A stretch of DNA of 64,000 bases from Doryteuthis pealeii (taxonomy: Eukaryota; Mollusca; Cephalopoda; Myopsida; Loliginidae). The translations under genes and the position numbers were made by a program. Shown piece by piece: positions 24,713 through 35,500 of this stretch (positions are counted from its first letter, which is position 1; each line of letters opens with the position of its first letter). The notes under the pieces are model-generated. The model did no database searches. It had not been told where the DNA came from and saw nothing but the letters and a program-made list of their open reading frames with translations. The stretch lies in NCBI GenBank assembly GCA_023376005.1, contig CM042145.1:100681756-100745755 (forward strand), written 5' to 3'.

Positions 24713-24905
24713 TATCAAACTTTGTGGGTTATCTAATGCCAAAGCCAATCTTGTAAAAGAACAGTAGTGGTACTATTTAATTTATAGCTGAGAGGATGAG
24801 GGGTTTATACCTTTCCCAGGAAAGTTCCCAAATGACCATAATGGCGTAACTGGAGTTTGAACTCACTTACTGATCTCTCAATCCAGCATGTTATCCACTA
24901 TACAT
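24713..24905 (-). mobile_element. SINE family D (right-arm copy)
   Basis: Mirror of 842-1045, with the same A- and B-box-like motifs. Confidence 0.5.
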
Positions 24906-25679
24906 ACCATAGGGATTCCCCACTACTTAACTAAATTCAGCAAAATCTGATATAAGGGCAAAGATGAAGGCGAAGGAAGATTGTGTTGCACCAATATTCC
25001 AAGTGGGAAGAGCTTGACTGACTATCTGCCTGCTTTGACAATGAGCATTTAAAAATCCCGAATTTCACTTGGGATCAAACATAGCTCGTTGATGATAATA
25101 GGAAAATATGAAACTATTTTAGCCATGGGGACAGGTCACCATGATCCATGATCCATGATCCAGCAGAACTATAACTAGCTTAATTTAAGTCTTAACAGTT
25201 TTATTTAAGTTTGGGGGTCTGTCTATCCTTGATTTAGCTACTGTCCAGCAGTAGCCTGCTAACATTGGTAGTGGTGCTCTGTCAATAAGAGATCTGTTAC
25301 ATAGAGTTGGCTTCAGAGTATACAGCCCTCTTAACTAGCCCTATAATATGCACCCCCTTATGTAAAGATAATTGTTTATTTGGTTAATTGGTTGGTTGGC
25401 TGGCTGGTTTTACAGTTATAAAGTACAAAATATGTGGTCTGTGGTATTCAGGCATCAAGAGCCAAATGCAAATGGCCACTTCCATGGTTGTATTTATACA
25501 CTGTCCTGGTCAAGGGCAGATCACCCTGTTCAGCCTAGACACAGGGGCAGATCACTCTTGTTGTACTTATACAACAGCATGTCAAACTTTGTTTTTTATC
25601 TAATACCAAAGTCAGACATTTTTTTGCAGACAATCCTATTTTTTCATGTAAATGATAATAATCATCATTTGTAAACAAT

Positions 25680-26115
25680 TATAGCTTCAAGTAACTATTC
25701 TTGATATAAATAATTTGCACAGTTATATGATTTCAATTAACTAATAATAATCTTTGGTAAAAAATTATAGTTTCAAGTAACTATTCTTAATACAAATAAT
25801 TTGCACACAGTTATATGGTTTCAATTATTCCCATCTAACATTAATAATTTTCTAGCAATTATATGGTTTCAAGTAACTATTACTATTCAATAATGATGAT
25901 AATTTCTTTGTACACAACTATATGGTTTCAAGTATTCCTAATATCATTCATTTTTCAACAGATCTATTTGACCCATAGATGGGACCCTAACAGGTACTAG
26001 CACACTGGGCCCGAGTGGATCTGGGAGTAATGGCAACAAAAGGGTGACTCCATCCCCTCCAAAATTCCGGAACAGGAGCCTCACCACCGGATACAATTTA
26101 GTGTCATACCTAGGA
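25680..26115 (+). repeat. Composite repeat C with internal ~50-bp minisatellite
   Basis: Four to five diverged units of the phrase TATGGTTTCAAGTAACTATT plus AATACAAATAATTTGCAC run up to about 25950. They are followed directly by the C body (TTTGACCCATAGATGGGACC, CTCACCACCGGATACA). Other copies show the same order. Confidence 0.65.
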
Positions 26116-26371
26116 CACTAGATATAATTTAATTTTTTACATAGTTCTGCCAAACTGATATAAAAAGAAAACATTTCTGAGTAATTCAGCTATTGACCAG
26201 AATTAATAGATATTCAGAAAAATAATGAATTTTTCAGTTTAACTTTTTAGTAGAGTTAAAAACATTTTTCTCTTTTTTCAAATAAAAACTCCAATCTTAA
26301 CTAAATTTAACATGTAATATTTTTGGTGCTTGTATAGAATGATTAAATAAAGGAAATTTCTGTGGCATTTT

Positions 26372-26375
<4 letters not shown>

Positions 26376-26440
<65 letters not shown>

Positions 26441-26514
26441 ATGTAACGAATATAAAGGGCAGATGAATAACAAACACAAACAATTGATTTAATTAATATT
26501 TTGTCTCTGTTATA

Positions 26515-26554
<40 letters not shown>

Positions 26555-26651
26555 GAATATATTGATTCTGAAGAAGTTTCTGAGCTAACAGAGATGAAAT
26601 ATTAATGGAATCAATTGTTTGTGTTTGTTATTCACCTTCCCTTTATATTTG

Positions 26652-26692
<41 letters not shown>
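26376..26692. repeat. Hairpin element flanked by TA/GT microsatellites
   Basis: Inverted arms at about 26440-26515 (AATAACAAACACAAACAATTG) and 26575-26655 (CAATTGTTTGTGTTTGTTATT) enclose a TA run. TA/GT runs bound the whole at 26376-26440 and 26655-26692. A CTGAAGA..GAAA motif is at 26568-26599. Confidence 0.7.
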
Positions 26693-26695
<3 letters not shown>

Positions 26696-26965
26696 GTAAT
26701 ACCATCACCATCAAGATAAGAATATATTTCAGTCATTATCTTCATTTTTTAGTGAACAATTAATCCCAAATAACGTCTTCAACTTGCTAAAATTCACCCA
26801 GTGGCCATATTTCTTGAGTCTTTCTCTCCTCCAAACTAAAATGTAACTGTTCATAGATAAAATGAAGCAAATGACTGAAACTCACTCTTATTTGGATGGT
26901 GAATGTAATTATTACATTTTTATATAATCTTTTTGTACATTACTACAGAAATAGTGAACATTCTC

Positions 26966-26971
26966 TTTATT
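26966..26971 (-). terminator. Candidate polyadenylation signal of the PDZ gene
   Basis: The first AATAAA on the minus strand after the TGA at 27076, about 105 bases downstream of the stop. Position fits a short 3' UTR. No transcript evidence is available here. Confidence 0.35.
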
Positions 26972-27075
26972 AGACTATTCTGCACAAGAACCATTATCTT
27001 CAATTATCAAAGACTTTTGTATATCAGAATTCTAAATACAAGTTAAAATATTGGTAAATATTTGTTTGACCAGTA

Positions 27076-27287
27076 TCAACGAGGGAGTGTCGATACCCTG
27101 TAATTGTTAGGGTCAGGCTTCACTCGAAGTATAAGTGTGTCCCGTGACGCCACCATGTCATGGGCTTCTTCAACGGTCATCTTGTCTGTGGGGACACCAT
27201 TGATTTCCAGAATTTGATCACCAATTGCAAGAAGACCAGCAAACATCTTTGCAGGGTAGCCATCACAAAATCTAGATATATAAATAC
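27076..27287 (-). CDS. Exon 6: second half of the PDZ domain and stop
   Basis: The acceptor is TTTTCCTAG|GT. Its first two bases complete a Gly codon begun in exon 5. Encodes IYISRFCDGYPAKMF, AGLLAIGDQILEINGVP, TVEEAHDMVASRDTLILRV and the tail KPDPNNYRVSTLPR, then TGA at 27078-27076. GDQILEING is the classic PDZ betaD/alphaA region, and HDMVASRDTLILRV covers the alphaB helix and last strand. In PAR-6 the corresponding segment is similar (GIFISR.., LLAV.DE.LEVNG). Only 14 residues follow RV, so the PDZ is essentially the C terminus. Confidence 0.9.
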
Positions 27288-27601
27288 CTAGGAAAAGAAT
27301 CAAAAAAGAAAAAAAAGCAGGGTTAAAATTTAAAGAATAAAATAAGTAAATAAATGAATGAATACAGCAGTCAGACTTTCCAAGGCAAAGTAAAATTACA
27401 TGGTTGGCTGGCTGGTTGGTTGGTTTTATGGCATGTCAACCCTTATTGGGTAATTTGATACCAAAGTCAGTTTTTTTTTGCAAGTAATATGGTTTCAAGT
27501 AACTAATGATAATTATTGTAAACAAACTTACTGTAAATTATTGTAAACAAACTTACAAGTAACAATTTTTAATATAATATATATAATTTATAAGTAACAG
27601 T

Positions 27602-27641
<40 letters not shown>

Positions 27642-27865
27642 AAAATCAATGGCAAAATGAATGAATGGATGAAGCAAGAATGAATGAAATGAGCGGGATA
27701 AATGAAAAATCCTTTCCAAGGCACCCCTCTCAAAAGTATTAAAACACTTTTTGAGAGTGGGGTCCCTGATAGAAAGTTTTTCTCATCTATTATTAGACTC
27801 CTTTGAAGCATTGAGTTAATATAATTATACGACACCTGTATAAAAAAAAAATGCTGCCTAATACA

Positions 27866-27909
<44 letters not shown>

Positions 27910-30670
27910 ACTTATAACTAATATATATATAATATATACATATATATAATATATATGATATACATAATAAATATATATACATAATAATATATATATATAA
28001 TATATATATATATTTATAAGTAACAATTTTTAATACAAGTGATTTATACACAATTATATATATTTACCAACTCCTCCGCTTAATTTCTTAAGCAGAGTAT
28101 AACAGGTTTGAAGTCAGAGCTTACCTTCTCCTAGACTGGTTGCCTAACCAAGGTTAAAGATCCAAGTCTGCCCTACTGCCATAACTGGAGGGAGAATAGT
28201 GTAATTCATACCTTTCCCAAGAGTATTAGCACTATGGGAAATGCAAACAGCCTCGTCCAGGATTTGAACTTGTCTTGTCGTGTCCATTTCCTATGATAGT
28301 AACCATTACACAATACGCCTTCACTTTATACACAATTATATGATTTTAAGAAGGTGTGCTTAGCGTAATGGTTATCGTCATAGGAAATGGCAATCTAGTT
28401 CAAATCCTAGAAGGGGTTGTTTGTGCCTCACTTCACTTGGGACAGGCATGAACCCATCTGTTCTTTCCCTAGTTAAATAGAAGAGTAAACCATGCTCTTT
28501 AGCTTTGGACTGATAACCTGTACAGGAAATGGACTTGCCACCTGATTCTAACGGCATGCCAACCTGTCTTGGGTTATGTCTAGTGGTTAGGGAATAGCAT
28601 TCATTGTAGATTTATATTTACATTTTTTGTGTAGTTTCTAAAGAGCTTTTTGCACACAATTATCAGATCATCTAGGCCATGTCACCCACTCCTTCAATTT
28701 TTCTGAAATTTTGTCCAAATTGAATTATGTTGATTTTTAGCTCTCCAAATTTGAGGGGGTCACAAAAAATGGTGACTTTTTGTAATCTATTTTTGTCTGT
28801 AAAATGAGTTCTAGAGCTTGCCTACTCGTAAAAAAGATAGTTTGATATTTGCTCAGAACTGAAGCTACATTTTGCAAAAATTTGTTAAAATTTTGCACTT
28901 CAATTTTTTTGAAATTTTGTCCAAGTGTGGATTATCTTAAAGTTAGGCAATCCCCAAAATTTGAGTTTCCAATTCCAAAAATTGGCAGAGTTATGTTGAT
29001 TCTAAAAATCGACATAGCTCTCCAAATTTGGGTGGGGAGGTTGCAAAATTTTTTTTTTGTAATCAATTTTTGTCTGGAAAATGAGTTCTAGAGCTTTCCT
29101 ACTCTTAAAAATTGGTTTATAAAAGCATTTTAGCCCAAGGAATCCAAAAATGCAATAAAAAAAGTCTTAAAATTAACCAATTCTAAGTTATTAATGATTT
29201 CTGATTTGCAAAATTTTAACTGATGTTGTAGCTTAGGTTCTGAGCAAATAACAAACTATCTTTTTGGTACAAATAATGTTCAATGTATGTGAAATAATAA
29301 TAGAAAATATCTCTGAATGTTTGAGATGAGGCTTGAATATTAGTATTATTTGTGTTATTCGGACTATTGTCCCCATCTTCATTGTTATTTGTACAACGTT
29401 TCGGCCGATATACCCTCCGGCCTTCTTCAGGTATTTCTTGTCAGCCTTCTCGAACTCGGGAACCTTCTCGGACTCGGCTTTCTTTTCGAACTTGGGAATT
29501 TTCTTGTCATATTCAGGAGCCATCACGGAACTTTGAATATCCTGTTCTTTAAGCCGTCAAAGTTCCGTGATGGCTCGAATACGACAAGAAAATTCCTGAG
29601 TTCGACCCGAAAGAAGGTATGAATATCGACTGAAACATTGTACAAATAACAATGAAGATGGGGACAATAGTCTGAATAACGCAAATAATACTAATAGAAA
29701 ATATTGTTGTCGTAAATGCAGTGCCACATTGGGATATTGATCTTGCTATGAAAAAATCAGAAATCATCAATAACTTAAAATTGGTTGACTTTAAAACTTT
29801 TTTGATAGCATTTTTGGATTTCATGGGCAAAAATGCTTTTATAAATCAATTTTTACGAGTAGGGAAGCTCTAGAACCCATTTTACAGACAAAAATAGATT
29901 ACAAAAAGTCACCATTTTTCGTGAACCCCACCAAATTTGGAGAGCTAAAAATTGACATAACTCTGTCAATTTTTGGAATTGGAAGCCCAATTCTGAGGAT
30001 TGTTTAATGTTAACATAGTCCGCACCTGGAAAATTGAAGGGGGTGGGTGACAATTTTACTTTTTTCTGGATGATTTGACATGGAATTACCCTATTCCTAT
30101 CTGATACTAATAATTTGCACAGTTGTATGGTTTCAGGTATTCCTATCTAATACTAATAATTATATGGTGTCAAGTAATTATTCTATTTAATTATTGTCAT
30201 TTGTTTGTATACAGTTATATTCAAACTGACAGGTTAAAGTGACAATTCTTCCAAGCTGTAGTTGTATCAGTGCTACTGTATGGCTGCACCACCTAGACCC
30301 TAATGAAATGCCTAGAGAATAAGCTAGATGGGAGTTGCACAAGAATGCTACGTGCAATCTTGAACAAATCGTGGAAACAACACCCCACAAGAAAGCAGCT
30401 GTACCGCTACTTGCCCCCTATCATACAAAACATCCGAGTGAGATGAACAAGACATGCTGGACACTGCTGGAGAAGCAAGGATGAACTCATAAGCGACATT
30501 CTCCTGTGGAAGCCAGCACATGGGAACACTAGTGCGGGCTGTCCAAGAAAGACTTACATTAACTAGCTCTGTGCGGATGCAGGATGCTGTGCAGAGGACT
30601 TGACAGAGGCAATGAATGATAGGGATGGTTGGCGAGAGGTTTTCATGGATATTCGTGCTGTTGGCATGAC

Positions 30671-30701
<31 letters not shown>

Positions 30702-33700
30702 GATGATGATGATGATTTGTAAACAATTTAGCTTCAAGTAACTATTCTTAACACAAATAATTTGTACACAGTTACTCAGTTGGTTCAATACCAGTCCGCA
30801 TCAACTCAGCACATGAGTAGCACAACTTGGCTAATCTGATCTGTATGGTAAAGCATCTGGGAGCTGATGATAGGTGTGGCGCTTCACCTCAGCAAAAGCA
30901 ATCTCCCTAGTCTAGTGTTAGCAAAAAAGGTGATAGTCTGTCTTGCTGTTCATCTATTACTGACAATAAGCCACTCTGTCAACTTTATTTTTTATATGGT
31001 TTCAAGTATTCCAGTCAAATCTTATTAATAATGGAGATTCGCTTCCAGTTTTTGTCTGTAACAAAAATTATGTCACTGCTTAATCACATTACCCAAAATC
31101 GTCATAACATAGAATAAATACACTCAAAATTTGAACATGCAACATTAGACAGTCCTCATTGTTTTTTAAAACAAGTTTTAATAAATACATGACTGGTATT
31201 ATATATCTATATATAGTTTGTTTTATTTTGATATATCTTATTATAATGGAGATTGTGTGTTTTTCTGTCTGTAACCGAAACTATATTACTACTCAAATCA
31301 CAATTCCCTTAATTATTTACGTCAAATTCTCCATGATTTAAACCTTCAGTTGTGACCATATCTACGTACTAATAACCTGCAATTACAGTTTGAACGAGAA
31401 GGCTAATTTGCATATTGATATTTTTTATTTTAATAAATATGTGCTTGGTATTATTGATTTCTAATTGTTTGGTTTTATCTTAAGAAATATAAACAAAATC
31501 TCGTGGATAAATCTTAAAAGAAATTTATTTACAAGAAGAAATAACTGTAATATTATCCTTTACTTCCTATTTTAACTAAATAGTTAAATTAGGAAAATAC
31601 CAATGAAAGAGGGGAGTAATGGAAAATAATGGAATAGTTAGTTTCAAAGTTGTTCTATTTTCCGATGCATTCTTAGTCAGTTTCATTAGCCTTTCTAATT
31701 TAATATAATATTCATTAAAACTTAAATACTATATTTGCTAGTATATTTAAAGTTTATATTTCAAATTGTTTTATTTTTTAATCCTTTAATGAATTTGATG
31801 ATTTTACTTACTTAGAGTACAAACTCACTGACATTGAATTTTTTACTCCCCTCAGGCAATATGTTTCAAAAATCTATTTTTACATACAGGGTGTTTTTTT
31901 TTAATCTTGTACTAGTACAAATAATTTGTACTCAGTTGTGTGGTTTTAAGTATTAACAGTAGTACTTTTCAAACATATCTATTTGACCCATTGATGTAGT
32001 ACCAATTGATGTAGTTCTAATTTTGGGTGAGAGTAGTCCTGGGGTAATGGTAATGAAATGGTGACTCCACACTTCCCAGAGCTTCAGAAATAGAACTTTT
32101 TACAGGATGCAGTTTAATGTCATCATACGCAGGTCACACCTTTTTGATGGGGGGTCTTAACCCTCTACAGAAGTTACAGTTGGCATATCCTAAGCCTCAC
32201 TCACAGAGGAGAAATTACATAGACAATAAGTCTAAAGATTAATAAGGAAAAAAAAGAAGACTAAGTTGCCATTTCCCTAAGCAGGCCTATTGTTTGTAAA
32301 GTAAATAAAGTAAAGTTGTCGGGGCGGCCTAAAGTCGGTATCAGCCAGACAGTGAGGGAGTCTATTCCCTTTTCACTTGGGCTAGACCAAGGAGATTGGT
32401 TTTGGGTCTGAGGTGGAGCACCACACCTACCATCAGCTCCTCACTTTATTGCACATATCCTTGTGCTACTCATTCGCTGAGTTGGCGAGGGTCGGTATCG
32501 AACTAGAAATCTTGTGGTTCCTAGTTGAACGCTCTACTGACTGAGCTAAACTGGCCCTAAATGTTAGATAACTTGATACTTTCCAGAAGTCATTATTACT
32601 TTTTTTAGTTCCTCAAGGTGTTATAGACAAGCGTATGGTTGCAAGAGAAAATATGACAGATGAGAGGATTAGATTTAATAATGAAATGAAATTTATTGCA
32701 TACAGTGCTCAGGTGCACCACAAAGGCTCATGTAAAGTACATAGAATAATGTACTAATGTCAGGAATATAAATAGCATACAGTAATAATAAACATGTGTG
32801 TACATATGGAGGGGGGATATCAGGTATAGTGTTGTTGAGTTACAGGAAGCATGGAGGTTTTGAAAGATGCAGTGTTTTGGCAATGGATGCAGCAGTTTAT
32901 TCCATGCCTCAGCAACTCGGAGCATGAAAAAATGTTTCCAAAAGTCATGTGAGCTATGCTGTTTTCTGACTTTGTAGACATGCCCACGTGTATTAGAAAC
33001 GTGAAAATCAAAAAGGTACTCAAGGTTGCTGTTGGTAAGATGGTTAATAACTTTAAGTGTTTACCAAGTCAGTTGCCAGATGCCGGTTTCAAAGAATCCA
33101 TGTCCAGTGCAGCAACACATTCAGAATATGGTAGATGCCTCTGCAAGAGCAGTGTTTCAATGACCACTACTTCCCTCAGATCAAGTCACCAATAGGCACC
33201 CCAGCTACAAATGAAATTTTGCTTTTCACCGCTAACTTCCGGTTGTTAGTAAACAAAATCAACAGACAATTTTTTTGACATTAGAATTTCATACAAACCA
33301 AAGACACGTTTTCATACTAGAATAGTTTTTTGATTTAATAAAAAAATAGTTATTTTATGTTGTTGTTAGCATATATGAAAAAATTAATTTTGCACTAAAG
33401 ATAAATTAATATTGTTTTTTTTTTTAAATTATAAAACTTTAAATGAAAGACACATTTTTATATTACTGGACTGCCATGTATCATTCTCTACATTCAAAAT
33501 AATATATTTATTGAATATACAAAACATCACATCAGATAAGAAAGAAAATAGGGTTATTTCCTATAAGTATAACATGATCAAAGGGCAACCACTCTTGACT
33601 GATAAATTATTTAAACTAACCCTAAACCCTAACCCTAACCCTAACCCAAACCCCATCTTCTTTTTTCCTAGTAGATCAATAAATAAATAAATGATTTATC

Positions 33701-35280
33701 AATCAAGAGTGGTTGCCCTTTGATCATGTTAGACTTATAGGAAATAACCAAAAATAGATTTTCAAATCCTATTGTGTTGTGTTTAAAAAAAATGGCCGCC
33801 TAATATAATCCCCAGAAATCGAGTCATTATAACCTTAAATTATTGTTATTTACTAAGCTTAACTTAAGATGGTTAATGACCTTAATTTCATTCCTTGGAC
33901 TTTGCCCCACTTTGGGAAACTGGAGACCAGCCTTTAGAAAGTCCAGAAAGGAACAAGTTATTGTGTCCCAATTATGTTTTGATCACACAAGACTTACACA
34001 CTCCTTTATACTCAAAGGAGAACAACAACCACAGTGTGAAACATGTCAAACACATTGCACTGTCAATCACTTCCTCATAGGTGTGGAGCTTTTGCCCTAA
34101 GCAGAAAGCGCTTTTTTTTTAATGCAAATAATATGAAAGATCTATTTGAAAAAGTTAAAATAGATGACATTCTATCCTTTTTGAAGAAATAGAATATACC
34201 AAAAAATATGAATACAAACCTGATCAATACCATGTTAAGTAACCCCTTAACACAATGCTCGATGATGCTAACATATCATTAAAGCCATTTACTACAAAAG
34301 TGTTGTATATACAACATATATTGTTTCCTAACCTCTAGGTATGAAATAACCCTAGATGGGTTGATATGCCGTTAAAATCCATCAACCAACCAACCAACCA
34401 GCCTTGGGCTCTGCTTGCACGTTTGATGCCAATATATATATACATGTATGGTAATGTAAGTCGGCCCGAAGCCAACACATGGGCATGCTAGTGTGGGCCG
34501 CCCAGCAAGGACCTACATTGACCAACTATGTAAGGATGTTGGATTCTGCGCAGAAGAACTGCCAGAGGCAATGAGTGATAGGGAAGGTTGGTGAGAGACT
34601 GTCATGGATATCCATGCTGCTTGCGCGACATGATGATGATGATGATGGTAATGTGAGGTCGGAGACACAGTGAGGAAGAAAGGGTAAATAATGAAAAAAG
34701 ACAAACAACAAGAGTTAAAACAAGGAAAGGTATATTTATGTAAACCACATTAAGGAAGATGTACAAAAGGAGAATTTGTCAATGAATGATGAAAGAGAGT
34801 TCATTGATGAAGAGTTCTGCATGTGTTTGTAGGTTGTGTACTGGATGTCGTCATTGGTCGTTTCTGAAGTTGATGTTTGGTAGTCAGGGTGTAGTGGGTT
34901 CTTCTGTTTTACCCCAGGTCTGGGGCAGCTATTTGAGTGGCTGGATATGGATAGAATAGATCGCATGGGAGAGAGAATGATGGGATTAAGCTGTTAAGGG
35001 TAGATTAAGCGGTTGTATCTTCTGGTCTCTTTTGCTGCACATGGTGATGTGGGAACGAGATATGACGGGATTTGACTGTTTGATGGGATTATAGGTAGAT
35101 TGAGTGGTTGCATCTTCTAGCGTGACATAATCTGAACTGCTAAGTGACTAGCCGTGTGTGCATGAGGGTTCTGCTTGATTGTCTGTCATGTTGTTATGGG
35201 AAGATACACCGTGTATTTGTTTGTCAGAGACCAAGTGAACACGTTTATGTAATTTGCTGCCAAGAAAAAAAAAGAGGGTG

Positions 35281-35311
<31 letters not shown>

Positions 35312-35326
35312 TAGAGAGAGAAGACA

Positions 35327-35362
<36 letters not shown>

Positions 35363-35449
35363 CAGACAGAGAGAGAGAGAGAGAGAGAGAGTTCGCTGGG
35401 TGCGCTGGGACATTTGGCCTAGCACATGTCTTCTGGCCAGCAACCAGGA

Positions 35450-35500
<51 letters not shown>

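Larger units (their letters stand above)
17525..25865 (-). repeat. Right arm of the ~26-kb inverted duplication
   Basis: Reverse complement of 1-8100. It carries small private changes. A 34-base unit containing AAAACATAGCGTAAATAAGG is triplicated at about 19068-19146, single in the left arm. There is extra sequence near 25540-25580 relative to the left arm, and different microsatellite lengths. It contains no gene. Its outer end cannot be compared because the left arm is cut by the window start. Confidence 0.93.

Noticed and set aside
29233..29622. Lys/Glu-rich open frame and overlapping frames
   Set aside because: They lie in the arms of nested foldbacks; the same DNA repeats in reverse nearby.
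33619..33655. Chromosome end or telomere
   Set aside because: Short CCCTAA run inside a MITE with target duplication, surrounded by normal sequence.
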